DNA of 64,000 nucleotides, from NCBI RefSeq assembly GCF_900199375.1, contig NZ_LT900217.1, forward strand, positions 1,550,001 through 1,614,000, written 5' to 3'. Positions within the stretch are counted from its first letter, which is position 1. Each line of letters starts with the position of its first letter. The notes below the pieces were generated by a model that had not been told where the DNA came from, did no database searches, and saw only the letters and a program-made list of their open reading frames with translations. The position numbers and the translations under genes were made by a program. Source of the DNA: Gordonibacter urolithinfaciens (GTDB lineage Bacteria; Actinomycetota; Coriobacteriia; Coriobacteriales; Eggerthellaceae). Shown here one piece after another: positions 42,826 through 53,033 of the stretch.

Positions 42826-44526
42826 CTATTCCAGCGCCGTGATGGTCTTACGGGCCTCTTCCACCGTGGTCACGCCGTTCAGCACGAGCTCGCGGCAGCT
42901 GTCGGCCATGGTGCGGTACGAACCCGACTGCTCGATGGCGGTCTGCAGCTCCTCGCGCGTGGCGCCGCCCGTGATGCGGGCGCGCAGCGCGCGGTCGAGC
43001 ACGAGTATCTCGAACACCCCGGTGCGCCCGCGGTATCCGGTGCCGAAGCACATGGGGCAGCCTGTGCCGCGGAAGAACTTCACCGCAGGGTCGTAGCGCA
43101 TGCCCAGCGTCTCCAGCTCCTCCGGGTCCGGCGCGTACTCCTCGCGGCAGTGCGGGCACACCAGGCGCACGAGGCGCTGGGAGATGATGCCGCGCACGCC
43201 GCTGGCTATGAGGTACGGCTCCACGCCGATGTCGACAAGGCGGTCGATGGTACTGGCAGCGTCGAACGTGTGCACGGTGGAGAGCACCAGGTGGCCGGTG
43301 ATGGCGGCGCGCATGGCAATCTCGGCCGTCTCGCCGTCGCGGATCTCGCCCACCGCCACGATGTCAGGGTCTTGGCGCAAGATGGCGCGCAGGCCGCTGG
43401 CGAACGTCATGCCCGTCTTCTCGTTGATCTGCACCTGGTTCGCGCCGTCGATGTTGTACTCCACCGGGTCTTCCAGCGTCACCAGGTTCACCGAGTCGTC
43501 GTTCAGCTCGCGGATCATGGTGTACATGGTGGAGCTCTTGCCCGAGCCGGTGGGACCCACGATGAGCACCATGCCGTTGTTAGCATGGATGAGGCGGTTG
43601 TACTTCTCCAGGTTCGAGCCCGCCAAGCCGATGCCCTTGGGGTCGAAGAGCGACTCGTTCTTATCCAGCAGGCGGATGACCACCGTCTCGCCGTGGATGG
43701 TGGGCAGCGTGTTGATGCGCAGGTCGATGTCCTGCTTCTTCAGGCGGATGTTCGCGCGGCCGTCCTGGGGGACACGGCGCTCGGATGTGTTCATGCCGCC
43801 CATGATCTTCAAACGCGAGATGACGGAAGCCTGCAGCTCCTTCGGCACGGTGAGGATGGTGCGCAGCACGCCGTCAATGCGCATGCGCACATGCAGGTCG
43901 GCCTCGCGCGGCTCCAGGTGGATGTCGGACGCGCGCTCGGTTGCGGCTCGCTCGATGATGCTGTTCACCAGGCGCACCGTGGGGGCGGACTGCGCGTCGG
44001 CGTCGTCGCCCAGCGTGGAGGTTTGGAAGTTGCCCCCGTCGTCGGTGCCGGCGGCGCGGGCGTCGCGCTTCATCTCCTCGATGGCGCGGGCGGCGCCCTC
44101 GTTGCCGTACAGCGTCATGATAGCGCGCATGACCGAGTCGTTCGTGGCCACCATGGGCACGACGCGCTTGCGGGTGGCATTCTTCACCGCCTCGATGGCC
44201 ATGAAGTTCAGCGGGTCGCTCATGGCCAGGTACACGTCCTCGGGCGTGGTGCGCACAGGCACCACGTTGTACTGCCGGGCGACGTTCTTCGACACCACGC
44301 GGCTCATCTCGGGGTCGAGGTCGATGGCGGAAAGGTCCACGAACTCGATGCCCAGCTGCATCTGCAGCGCCTCGATGAGCTCCACCTCCGTGATGACGCC
44401 CTCGGCGATGAGCTCGTCGCCCAGGCGCCGCTTCGACTCCTTCTGCTGCGCGAGCGCATGCCCCAGCTGCTCATCGGTGATGAGCCCCGCATCGGTCAAC
44501 ACGTCTCCCAAGCGCTTGTATGCCAT
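42826..44526 (-). CDS. pilB: Pilus extension ATPase PilB
   Basis: 566 residues. The N-terminal MshEN/GSPII_E_N region (LGDVLTDAGLITDEQLGHAL) is followed by the ATPase core (GPTGSGKSSTMYTMI; RQDPDIVAVGEIRDGETAEIAMRAAITGH, split in two motifs) and the zinc tetracysteine (CPHC...CPMC near 455-485). It drives pilus polymerisation. Confidence 0.95.
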   Translation of the reverse strand: MAYKRLGDVLTDAGLITDEQLGHALAQQKESKRRLGDELIAEGVITEVELIEALQMQLGIEFVDLSAIDLDPEMSRVVSKNVARQYNVVPVRTTPEDVYLAMSDPLNFMAIEAVKNATRKRVVPMVATNDSVMRAIMTLYGNEGAARAIEEMKRDARAAGTDDGGNFQTSTLGDDADAQSAPTVRLVNSIIERAATERASDIHLEPREADLHVRMRIDGVLRTILTVPKELQASVISRLKIMGGMNTSERRVPQDGRANIRLKKQDIDLRINTLPTIHGETVVIRLLDKNESLFDPKGIGLAGSNLEKYNRLIHANNGMVLIVGPTGSGKSSTMYTMIRELNDDSVNLVTLEDPVEYNIDGANQVQINEKTGMTFASGLRAILRQDPDIVAVGEIRDGETAEIAMRAAITGHLVLSTVHTFDAASTIDRLVDIGVEPYLIASGVRGIISQRLVRLVCPHCREEYAPDPEELETLGMRYDPAVKFFRGTGCPMCFGTGYRGRTGVFEILVLDRALRARITGGATREELQTAIEQSGSYRTMADSCRELVLNGVTTVEEARKTITALE

Positions 44527-44528
44527 TG

Positions 44529-45065
44529 CTACGATCCTATTCTTTTCACGGAGAGCGATGCTTCCGCCAAGGGCGGAAGGCTCTCTCCTTCACGAATGCT
44601 CACATCAAACGTCCAAGCGTTGGCTGTCTCATCATAGATGACGCTATCCAAAACAGGAATGAGCCCATCCTGAGAGGGCACAAGCGTTACTGAAGCAGTG
44701 CTGGTTGCCAGCATAATGCCGTTGGGCGAAAAGCCAGCGTCAGGATCGTAAAACTGCACTGTTTCGCGATAGCCTGCGCTCACATAAGCGGGAAACTCTC
44801 CACTTCCTTCGACCGAACGAGCGTAGGCCATCTCATCGCTCACTGTTTCAACCGCGCGCGCTAGCAGATTGTCAGCGACAGTTTGCCTCGTGATGCTGCC
44901 GTATGCGCTCATAGCAGCACCCATTCCAGCGGATATCACAATGCACAGCAGTCCAATGAATATAATGCTGACCAACTGCTCGGCCAGCATGAAACCCCGC
45001 TGATCGCGCAAGCAATGTGTCAAAGCAACAAGAGTTCTTTTGCGATATCGAGTCACTTTAATCAT
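44529..45065 (-). CDS. Minor pilin-like protein with prepilin-type helix
   Basis: 178 residues. RGFMLAEQLVSIIFIGLL (about 23-40) has the Gly-Phe and Glu+5 pattern of a class III signal after a long basic leader. The C-terminal domain is short and β-rich. It overlaps the upstream gene by 4 nt. Probably part of a priming or tip complex. Confidence 0.78.
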   Translation of the reverse strand: MIKVTRYRKRTLVALTHCLRDQRGFMLAEQLVSIIFIGLLCIVISAGMGAAMSAYGSITRQTVADNLLARAVETVSDEMAYARSVEGSGEFPAYVSAGYRETVQFYDPDAGFSPNGIMLATSTASVTLVPSQDGLIPVLDSVIYDETANAWTFDVSIREGESLPPLAEASLSVKRIGS

Positions 45066-45409
45066 TGCTGCGCGTTCTCAGGCCGAGCGCTTATATTTTG
45101 ATACCGTTCGAATACCACTTGGCCGCTGTCGTCTTTCGCCTGATATGTCCAAACCTTTACTTGAATGTTAATTTTACCGAATGAGAAATCGGCTCCACTG
45201 ACACCGCTTTCGGCCATACCCGCTTCGGCCTTGTACAAATTCGAGAGTGACTGCCTACTCGTCACAGACACATTTGTCGAGACCATAACCATCGTTGCGA
45301 GTAACGTGGCACCGAGTGCCGCTATAAGCAGCGCTGCCAAAGCCTCTACTAAGGTATCGGCTTCTTTAGAAGCAATCTTCGAACTAAGTGAGGCCAGATA
45401 CTTTCTCAT
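45062..45409 (-). CDS. Small minor pilin-like protein
   Basis: 115 residues with a single N-terminal hydrophobic helix (EADTLVEALAALLIAALGATLL) that keeps a Glu near the expected +5 but has Ala-Asp rather than Gly-Phe at the cleavage site. It sits in a four-gene overlap chain. Identification rests mainly on context. Confidence 0.65.
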   Translation of the reverse strand: MRKYLASLSSKIASKEADTLVEALAALLIAALGATLLATMVMVSTNVSVTSRQSLSNLYKAEAGMAESGVSGADFSFGKINIQVKVWTYQAKDDSGQVVFERYQNISARPENAQQ

Positions 45410-45996
45410 ATCCTATCACCGTCATTGGTCTTCGTAATAGCAGCGCGCTCATAAGAAAACGATACAAGTTTTCCCGAGGCATTGTAGGTTGGGATACATT
45501 GCAGGTATACCGTCATGTTGTAAGGCGAGGCTGGAGCAAAGCTCTCATCCAATGACAGGTCTATTGTTATGTTGAGATCGGAATCTACAAGCAATTTGCC
45601 ATATACCGTCGAGTTTCCTTGCTTGATAACAAGTCTTTCTCCCGAGCCAAAGGACTCTTTTACAGCCCGCCTTTCCAAAATGCTGCTACCGTAGGTTTTC
45701 CAAAATTCTCGACCGAACACACTGTATTGGGCACCCTGCACGGTGTCGCCGTCAGGACTAGAAACAATGGTCAATTCATCCATATCCATGTCATAGCCAA
45801 TGGTTTGCGCTGCTGAGCCAACTGTGTACTCCGCCTGCTGCAATTCCCTGTGCGTCTGCACAGCCTTCGCCTGCACCGACGCCGCCGTGAGCACCACCGA
45901 CCCGATGATGGCGCAAATAAGGAAGAATACCAACGCGATGACGATGGAGGCGCCGGCGGTGTCGCGAAACTTCGCTTGAAGAGTATTGCTCTTCAT
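45406..45996 (-). CDS. Minor pilin-like protein (PilX-like)
   Basis: 196 residues: a basic start, a hydrophobic helix (ASIVIALVFFLICAIIGSVVL) without the canonical glutamate, then a soluble domain. The missing Glu+5 is typical of a GspK/PilX-position pilin at the pilus tip. Overlaps its neighbours by 4 nt on both sides. Confidence 0.7.
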   Translation of the reverse strand: MKSNTLQAKFRDTAGASIVIALVFFLICAIIGSVVLTAASVQAKAVQTHRELQQAEYTVGSAAQTIGYDMDMDELTIVSSPDGDTVQGAQYSVFGREFWKTYGSSILERRAVKESFGSGERLVIKQGNSTVYGKLLVDSDLNITIDLSLDESFAPASPYNMTVYLQCIPTYNASGKLVSFSYERAAITKTNDGDRI

Positions 45997-48900
45997 GATC
46001 GCATGACCTCGTCTGAACCTTCTGGATGCTGTTCAGCGGACTGCTGCGGAGAATCGGCAGATTTGTCTTGAACAGGATCTACCTCTTCCTTCCGCCCGTT
46101 TTCGGTCGAAGGCGTATCATGCTCGCTTTTTTGAGACAGATCAGAATCGACACCGAAAGCATCATCAACAGGTTCGGATCCAGGCTCCGAGGGCGATTCG
46201 GGTTTCGCTTCCGGCTGCACTACGACGCCTTGGTCGACAACTTGGAAATCCGACAGGCCCTCTCTTTTCAAAACTACGCCTACGAAGTTATTTTTACTGC
46301 CAGAGTCAAAGGCTATACCTTTGCCGACCAATCCTCCAACGATAAGCTTGTTACTTCCGTTTGCCTGTCCAGGATCAACCAAAAGACTCACTTCTTTAGC
46401 CGAGCAGCCAACCAACGTCAGCGAATTTTCATAATTTCCCACCAACCCTCCGACGAAAGCGGTTCTATTCTTGGCCAAGAGGCTTGTCCCTACAGAGACA
46501 TTGCTTGTCGAGCAGTCGCTGAGATTGACATTTTGCTCGGCTTTTCCTAGAAGTGCACCTATACTGATGTCGGAGCTCCATGAGGAAGACCTGGATGTCG
46601 TGGTAAACGTGATTCCTTCCACGTATGTCGGTGTTACGATTTCTGGATTCTTGGGGTTTATCATGCCCTTGATATTAGAGTCGGATGCCCAGCCGATCAA
46701 AATCCCCCAGCCATAGACGTTTGAGCCCTTGTGCTCTATTTCTATAAACGCAGAGGGGGACTTGTTAGAAGAGTAGCCCGACACGGAGCAACCTTCGACA
46801 TCACACTTGCGAATCGTACCAGCAACCAAACCGATATACGTCTGGGAATCGTCGTGCGTGTTGCCATCATCGTATGACCAGTCCCATACGTACTTCCCCG
46901 CATCAAGCTGACTCGTGTCTTCAACTAAATGGATGTTTTTTAAACAAGCGCGCTTGTCGTCCGTTCCGATTACCTCTGGAAAAAGGAACGAGGCTCCGCG
47001 GGGACTCACCGTATTGGATCGGAAAGCACCCGTAGCATTAACATGTGCGTTGCGTATTTTGTAGCCAAGGCCGTCATAGACTCCCGAGAACGATACATCT
47101 TTGAAGTTCCTGCCCGTACCTGTTCGTTGCACCATATCCAAATCATGCGTCTGTTTGAAGCAGTCGGCACTATATGTCTTCACCACTGGCGTCGCATAGC
47201 CCGTGGACAAGCACCCCGGAAACTGATCGGCATGCCGCACGATCCATGCAGCCCCTTCGGTCTCACCCCAAGAGCCAGCTTTGCTCGAGTTGTTTTCAAC
47301 TGCGCACGCAAAGTTGAAGTTGAGGTAGTAAAGAGAGTCGATTCCGTTGTATTTGAGTTCTATCGCCACGCTCTTTGCCTTAAGACCGTCTCCCTTGCTT
47401 GTGATCTTGTATGCCCGATACTCGGCTCCGTCGATGGAAAACTTGATATGGCTCTTACTATCGAGCGATGCCAATCTGTTATTCGTGCCGACAAACGAAG
47501 GCGCCTTCTCGCTATCGCCTTCTTCGACAGGGACCACAGCATAGTAGCCCCAAGAACTTATGGTTTCTTGAACGCCATTTTCATTAATTTCATCCAACAA
47601 ATTCGCTATCGGCTGCGTTTGGGAGCTCAGACATCCGTAATAACCAACTTTACCGTCTTCGCCGAACTCCAAATACATAAGTCCTGCTACTTTGGGTATC
47701 TCACTATAATTCACCGTTAGCTTTACATGTCCATACTTAAGAAAAGAGCCATATGAGGCTACCAGTTGCTTCGGTTCGACAATGATCGCTCCCTCGGCCG
47801 GCCAAGTGCTGGCATTCGGGGTTTTCCAACTTGAAAGACAGCCTTCCTTTTGAGGCGCATCGGCTATTGTCGCATACTCCGCCATCTTTTGGACAGTATA
47901 AGGAACATACTGCAATTCGCTGCCGTCTAAGCGTTTTCCCTTGTCGTCACAGTATTCAAGCACGCGATAGAACAAGCCGTCGCGCTGCGTCGACAGCTCG
48001 AAATCCGCTGATGTGGTGCTGGTGAGCGCATACGGTTCGTTTGAGCTCCTCGGTTGTTCTACGTAAGCGTCGGGAAGAACGTTTTGGAACTGGTCTTCCT
48101 TCTTAAAACCCCACAGCTGAGCACTCGGCACTTCCGTATAAACGCTCGCGTTGCTTGAATTGCCTTTCCACGCCAACGCCGACGTTGCCGAATAGTAAAC
48201 GCGAACATCATCTGAAGCGAAGAAAGACTTACCGTCGTTTTTCACACTTTCGGAATTGTACTTATCCGTTGGCGACGCCGAAGTTATATTGAACAACGCC
48301 ACCGTGGACGAGGCACCGAACTCGTTTTCGAATGGCTGGCGAACGGGGGCACCGAGATTTACTCCGCGCATGCCCGTCGTTCGCTGCTTTCCGGTAAAGT
48401 AGTCTTTGATACGATCCATGTTGTCAACGAAATACTGCTTGACCTCGCTGGCTTTGGGGGTAGTCCGCACATACACTTCGTAGCCATCGAAATCTCGCGG
48501 TACACGGTCGTACAGTCGACTAAGGTTTATCTTCACTTCGGTAGAATCGGCGGTTATCGGATCAACGCATTGAGAAAAACAGTCTCCGAGTTCGGATTCT
48601 TCCCACGTCCATACGCCTTGATTTATATATCCAGCTCGTTCGCCGTTGATCCAAATCTCGTAGATCTGGTACGCATGAGCTTTGCCCGACGGAGAGAACG
48701 ATCCGCCGCCTTGCCAAAGCAACGATCCGTTTCCAGGATTGACCATCTTCGACACGTTTATCTCGCTGCCCGGATCCGAAGTGTAAGTGCCGGCGGTCAC
48801 TTGGGCATAGACATTCACGTCTTTGCTCGTTTGGGATATCGCGTCGGCAAGCTTGACCCAGCCGCCTGAATACGACTGCCGCGAAGATTCGACATTTTCT

Positions 48901-50207
48901 GCTTTTAGAATCGAATTCGTCTCGATTCCTGCATCATCCAGATTGAAAATGGCTTGCTGGTCTTTCATGGAGAGATCCGTGACGGGCGCATCTCCTGAAT
49001 CGGTTATCAACTTAGTCTGGGGATCTTCATAGGTTCCAGATATATGGCTGGCCGAAGACCGTTTTTTGCCGCCCTCAACTATTTGCGCATCGAGTGCAGG
49101 ATTGGTTACCAAAACGGTCAGTGTTGCAATTTTCTCCGGCCATTCCATATACGCCTCGGCTGTGGCGGAAATCGAAGGCATAGCCGGATCAGACGATGAG
49201 ACAGCAGCCAAAACATGGAGATTTGCGCTTGACGAAGCGAGCTTCTGGACAACTATCGCCAAAGCCTTGCCTTGATCTGTGACGGAACTTTCCAGAACAC
49301 GTTTCAGATCATTCAGGTCGATCCTGAACACATTGTTATCGACCATGTCACGGGATATCACATCGTATATTTGCGTTTCTTTCACCGAGTTCGAATACGA
49401 ATCGGAAAGGTCGCCTGAAGAGACAGCGTAGCCACCCCCCTTTGCGTCGAGCCCTGAAAGCACGATGGTCGCAGAGTTCTCTTCGCCTTTTATCGAAATG
49501 GACACGTCCATTGTCGTAGGCACCTTACTGTTATTGGTTATGTTGGGGTTTTGAATGCATAGCCGACCGAGCTCATCCACCCAGATCACCGGGCTCTCCA
49601 GGGCAACTGCGTTCGTGGCGGAGGCAGGGGTGCCTTGGTAGTACCCTATCATAGGAGTCGCCGACTTGCGGGCGTCTTGCTCGCGGGAGCCGGAGGCCTG
49701 GTAGTAGGCCTTCGCGGCGTCGTTGCCGCCCTGCGGGGCCGTGCCGAAGAAGCCGGATTTGCCGTCGGTGTAGAACACGCTCACCACATTTGCGGTCGAT
49801 TTCGTGAATTCGATGATATAGTCGCCGTTGAGCACGGCGTCATCTATGGACAGGTTGGTAAGAACACCGCTTTGCCGAACTTGGGAAGCCGTCATGTAGT
49901 AAACATCGTCGGGGGAGAATCCGCCGGGCAAGTCCACCGCTTTCGGGTACACGTCCGTTTTCTTGCCATCGGTTCCCGTCTTCTCCACGAGATCCAGCCA
50001 CGTTCCGGCGACCTTCTTGGCGGTCATCTGGGTTTGGGCGGCGTTGGCAATGGACTCGGCGGCGTTGTTCAGCTCCACCATGCGCATGTTGTTCTGCGCG
50101 TTGACAATAGAAGGAATGGCAATGGCGGCGAGCACCAGAATAATGGCGATGGAGAGCAGGAGCTCTGCGAGAGTGAAGCCCTCGCTATGCTTCTTGCTAC
50201 CGGTCAT
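45993..50207 (-). CDS. Giant prepilin-type adhesin, 1404 residues
   Basis: The N-terminus is a classic class III prepilin (SEGFTLAELLLSIAIILVL, about 8-26), so the protein should be processed by PilD and enter the pilus. Unlike normal pilins of 120-200 residues, it continues for about 1350 residues of predicted extracellular sequence. Near the C-terminus are GLUG-like repeats (GLVAGTIRKCDVEGCSVSGY; FVGGLVGNYENSLTLVGCSA), typical of β-helical surface proteins, and an acidic, Pro/Ser-rich tail. It is the first gene of the pilus operon and visibly lower in GC than the ATPase genes. Most likely a tip adhesin; binding target unknown. Confidence 0.85.
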   Translation of the reverse strand: MTGSKKHSEGFTLAELLLSIAIILVLAAIAIPSIVNAQNNMRMVELNNAAESIANAAQTQMTAKKVAGTWLDLVEKTGTDGKKTDVYPKAVDLPGGFSPDDVYYMTASQVRQSGVLTNLSIDDAVLNGDYIIEFTKSTANVVSVFYTDGKSGFFGTAPQGGNDAAKAYYQASGSREQDARKSATPMIGYYQGTPASATNAVALESPVIWVDELGRLCIQNPNITNNSKVPTTMDVSISIKGEENSATIVLSGLDAKGGGYAVSSGDLSDSYSNSVKETQIYDVISRDMVDNNVFRIDLNDLKRVLESSVTDQGKALAIVVQKLASSSANLHVLAAVSSSDPAMPSISATAEAYMEWPEKIATLTVLVTNPALDAQIVEGGKKRSSASHISGTYEDPQTKLITDSGDAPVTDLSMKDQQAIFNLDDAGIETNSILKAENVESSRQSYSGGWVKLADAISQTSKDVNVYAQVTAGTYTSDPGSEINVSKMVNPGNGSLLWQGGGSFSPSGKAHAYQIYEIWINGERAGYINQGVWTWEESELGDCFSQCVDPITADSTEVKINLSRLYDRVPRDFDGYEVYVRTTPKASEVKQYFVDNMDRIKDYFTGKQRTTGMRGVNLGAPVRQPFENEFGASSTVALFNITSASPTDKYNSESVKNDGKSFFASDDVRVYYSATSALAWKGNSSNASVYTEVPSAQLWGFKKEDQFQNVLPDAYVEQPRSSNEPYALTSTTSADFELSTQRDGLFYRVLEYCDDKGKRLDGSELQYVPYTVQKMAEYATIADAPQKEGCLSSWKTPNASTWPAEGAIIVEPKQLVASYGSFLKYGHVKLTVNYSEIPKVAGLMYLEFGEDGKVGYYGCLSSQTQPIANLLDEINENGVQETISSWGYYAVVPVEEGDSEKAPSFVGTNNRLASLDSKSHIKFSIDGAEYRAYKITSKGDGLKAKSVAIELKYNGIDSLYYLNFNFACAVENNSSKAGSWGETEGAAWIVRHADQFPGCLSTGYATPVVKTYSADCFKQTHDLDMVQRTGTGRNFKDVSFSGVYDGLGYKIRNAHVNATGAFRSNTVSPRGASFLFPEVIGTDDKRACLKNIHLVEDTSQLDAGKYVWDWSYDDGNTHDDSQTYIGLVAGTIRKCDVEGCSVSGYSSNKSPSAFIEIEHKGSNVYGWGILIGWASDSNIKGMINPKNPEIVTPTYVEGITFTTTSRSSSWSSDISIGALLGKAEQNVNLSDCSTSNVSVGTSLLAKNRTAFVGGLVGNYENSLTLVGCSAKEVSLLVDPGQANGSNKLIVGGLVGKGIAFDSGSKNNFVGVVLKREGLSDFQVVDQGVVVQPEAKPESPSEPGSEPVDDAFGVDSDLSQKSEHDTPSTENGRKEEVDPVQDKSADSPQQSAEQHPEGSDEVMRS

Positions 50208-50345
50208 CTTTCAGCTCCCTCGTTCTCGCCGCTTGGCATGCCGAGCATAGACGTACTGAAAGTACATCTTAACATTTTGCACACGGGGGGTTAACTAAAC
50301 CGTAGTTTGAAGCCTGAATTACACGCCGGCGTCTGGACCGCCTCG

Positions 50346-51638
50346 CTACCCAAAAATCAGCTCCCTCTCCTCGCCCACCAAGGCGGCTCGTGCTTGGTCG
50401 CGGAGGTTGTTCACGCCGATGAAGAACTGACGCATCATGACCACCATGAGGTAGCGGCCCTTCGGGGTGAGGGTGAGCTCGTCGGACGTGTCGCGGTCGA
50501 AGGCTCCGGATGCTTTCATGAAGGCCATCTCCACAGGCAGGCCGGCCTCCACGGTGCAGCCGAAGTCCTTTCGGAACTGGCGCTTGTCCAGGCGCAGGCC
50601 GAACAGCTGCATCATGAATCGGTAGCGCATGCGGTCATGCTTGCTGAAGGTGGTCTTGCCCATGAGCGACATACGACCCTGCGCGATGGCGGCGTTGTAG
50701 TCGTTCACGGAGAACGTGTTCACGAACAGGTTGTCGCCCAGGTACGTGATGCCGCCGCTTCCGATGGCGGGGTATTCCTCGTAGTCCACCACGTACTCGT
50801 CGATCATAGCGTCCTCGCCGGCCACGCCGGTTCCGCGCTTGTTGAACGTCCAGGCGCTGCCGTGCTCGAACAGCGGGTCGGAGCCGCCGGCCAAGAGTTC
50901 GCTGATGATCTCGTAGTACGTGCGCTCGCGGGCGTAGTCCACGCGCCCCACGGTGCGGGCGAGCTGGCGTGCGACGCTGGGACTGGCCATAAGCGGGTAG
51001 AACGTCGTCTGGCTCGTGCCGCTTTCCACCACGCGCTCGATGTCGTTGATGAGGATATCCTCGGTCTGCGCGGGGAAGTTGAAGATCATATCCACGTTGA
51101 GCGAGGTGAAGTACGGGCTGGCCTCGCCGATGCGCGCGAGTATCTCGGCGCCGCTGCCGTACTTGTCGTAGCGGTCCATCTGCTTGAGCAGGCCGTCGTC
51201 GAAGCTCTGCACACCCACGCTCAAGCGCTGCACGCGGCCCTGCAGCTTGTCCAGGTACGCCGGTATCAGGTGGTTCGGGTTCGTCTCGCTGGAAACCTCC
51301 TTGATGGAGAACGTCTCCTTCGCCAGATCGATGGTGTCGCACAGCTCGTCGATCATGATGGTGGGCGTGCCGCCGCCCACGTACAGGCTCTCGAAATCGT
51401 AGCCCAGCTCTTTCAGCATCATCATCTCTTTGCGCATGCTGGCGAAGTACGGCCGCGCGCGATCCTCCGCGAACGGAAAGCGGTTGAACGAGCAGTACGG
51501 GCACAGCCGCTCGCAGAACGGCACGTGCATGTACAGCATGTACTTCTGCCCCGGCTTCGGCGCGGGAACCCGCACGTCATCGGTGGGCCGGAGCTTCAGG
51601 TAGCTTTTCGTGCACTGGCGGACGACCGCCGTGAGCAT
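50346..51638 (-). CDS. Radical SAM protein of the HemN/HemW-like family
   Basis: About 430 residues. The radical SAM triad is CERLCPYCSF (C-x3-C-x2-C), with YVGGGTPTIM and the later HemN-type helices present. Candidates are oxygen-independent coproporphyrinogen oxidase, the HemW heme chaperone or an anaerobic heme-degrading relative; the sequence alone does not decide. The start is uncertain: ATG 51638 or TTG 51653 with AGAGG upstream. The longer frame to 51695 runs into the purD terminator. Confidence 0.85.
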   Translation of the reverse strand: MLTAVVRQCTKSYLKLRPTDDVRVPAPKPGQKYMLYMHVPFCERLCPYCSFNRFPFAEDRARPYFASMRKEMMMLKELGYDFESLYVGGGTPTIMIDELCDTIDLAKETFSIKEVSSETNPNHLIPAYLDKLQGRVQRLSVGVQSFDDGLLKQMDRYDKYGSGAEILARIGEASPYFTSLNVDMIFNFPAQTEDILINDIERVVESGTSQTTFYPLMASPSVARQLARTVGRVDYARERTYYEIISELLAGGSDPLFEHGSAWTFNKRGTGVAGEDAMIDEYVVDYEEYPAIGSGGITYLGDNLFVNTFSVNDYNAAIAQGRMSLMGKTTFSKHDRMRYRFMMQLFGLRLDKRQFRKDFGCTVEAGLPVEMAFMKASGAFDRDTSDELTLTPKGRYLMVVMMRQFFIGVNNLRDQARAALVGEERELIFG

Positions 51639-51679
51639 GCGTTCAGATAGCAATGCGAAGACCTCTTCTCGTTTACTGC

Positions 51680-51737
51680 GAAAACGCGCGGGCATGCCCC
51701 GAAACGCGCCCCTGCGGGACGCCTCGGGGCATGCCCG
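51680..51737 (-). terminator. Terminator of purD
   Basis: The perfect 14-bp arms TCGGGGCATGCCCG/CGGGCATGCCCCGA enclose a 21-nt loop and are followed on the minus strand by GCGTTTTC. Confidence 0.7.
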
Positions 51738-51743
51738 GAGCGG

Positions 51744-53033
51744 TTAGTTCCAAGCCTCGCGACCGGCGGCGGCCTTCTTGCCGATGTCGGTGCGGTACTG
51801 CTTGCCCTCGAAGTTGATGAGACTGCAGGCCTCGTAGGCCTTCTCCCGGGCGTCGTCGAACGAGTCGCCCAAGGCCACCACGTTGAGCACGCGGCCGCCG
51901 GCCGTGACCAGCTCGCCGTCGGCGTTGCGCGCCGTGCCGGCATGGAACACCGTCACGCCCTCTATCTCCTCGGCCTCCTCGATGCCGAGGATGACCTTGC
52001 CCTTCTCGTAGGCACCGGGATAGCCCTCGCTGGCCAGCACCACGCACACGGCCCACTGCTCGCTCCAGCGCAGCTCGATGTCGTCGGGCCGGCCTTCGGC
52101 CACGGCCAGCACGATGTCCACGAGGTCGGCCTCCAGGCGCGGCAGCACCACCTGCGTCTCGGGGTCGCCGAAGCGCGCGTTGAACTCCAGCACCTTCGGG
52201 CCCTCGGGCGTGAGCATGAAGCCGCCGTACAGCACGCCGCGGTAGTCGCAGGCGAAGTCGGTGGCCGTGGCAGCGGCGGACTTCTCCATGATCTCGTGCA
52301 TAGCGGCCAGCTCGTCGGCCGTCACGATGGGCACGGGCGAGTACACGCCCATGCCGCCCGTGTTCGGGCCGCGGTCGCCGTCGAAGGCGCGCTTGTGGTC
52401 CTGGGCCGTGGCCATGCAATGGGCCTTGCCGCCCGACACGAACGCGAGCAGCGAGCATTCGGGGCCGGTGAGGCACTCCTCGATGACCACGGTAGAGCCG
52501 GCCTGGCCGAACGCGCCGTCGAAGCAGGAGCGCACGGCCTCTTCCGCCGTCTCCTTGTCCTCGGCTACGATGACGCCCTTGCCCGCCGCCAGGCCGTCGG
52601 CCTTCACCACAACCGGGGCTTCCAGCGCGGACAGGTAGCCCAGCGCTTCCTCAAGATCGTCGAAGCTGCCGTAACGCGCGGTGGGTATGCCGTGGGCGTC
52701 CATGAAGCGCTTGCTGAACGTCTTGCTGCCCTCGAGCTGGGCGCCCTGGGCATCGGGGCCGAACACGGCGATGCCGGCCTCGCGCAGCTCGTCGGCCACG
52801 CCCGCAACGAGCGGCGCCTCGGGGCCGATGACCACGAGCTCCACGTCGTGCTCCTCCACGAACGCGAGCACCGCGCGGCCGTCCTCGACGGCCAGGTCGC
52901 CCACGTTGCGGGCGATATCGGCCGTGCCGCCGTTGCCGGGGGCCACGTAGAGCTTGTCCGTGCGCGGGGACTTCGCAAGCGACCACGCGATAGCATGCTC
53001 GCGGCCGCCGCCGCCCAACACCAAGATGTTCAT
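51744..53033 (-). CDS. purD: Phosphoribosylamine-glycine ligase
   Basis: 429 residues, the normal PurD length. The N-terminal [11 protein letters not shown], the ATP-grasp segment [32 protein letters not shown] and [10 protein letters not shown] are all present. Catalyses GAR formation in purine synthesis. The ATG overlaps the purA stop by one base (TAATG), so purA and purD are coupled. Confidence 0.96.
   Translation of the reverse strand: MNILVLGGGGREHAIAWSLAKSPRTDKLYVAPGNGGTADIARNVGDLAVEDGRAVLAFVEEHDVELVVIGPEAPLVAGVADELREAGIAVFGPDAQGAQLEGSKTFSKRFMDAHGIPTARYGSFDDLEEALGYLSALEAPVVVKADGLAAGKGVIVAEDKETAEEAVRSCFDGAFGQAGSTVVIEECLTGPECSLLAFVSGGKAHCMATAQDHKRAFDGDRGPNTGGMGVYSPVPIVTADELAAMHEIMEKSAAATATDFACDYRGVLYGGFMLTPEGPKVLEFNARFGDPETQVVLPRLEADLVDIVLAVAEGRPDDIELRWSEQWAVCVVLASEGYPGAYEKGKVILGIEEAEEIEGVTVFHAGTARNADGELVTAGGRVLNVVALGDSFDDAREKAYEACSLINFEGKQYRTDIGKKAAAGREAWN

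Noticed and set aside
42538-44637. Plus-strand frame of about 700 codons opposite pilB
   Set aside because: The complementary strand encodes an intact PilB with all ATPase motifs; the frame is a shadow.
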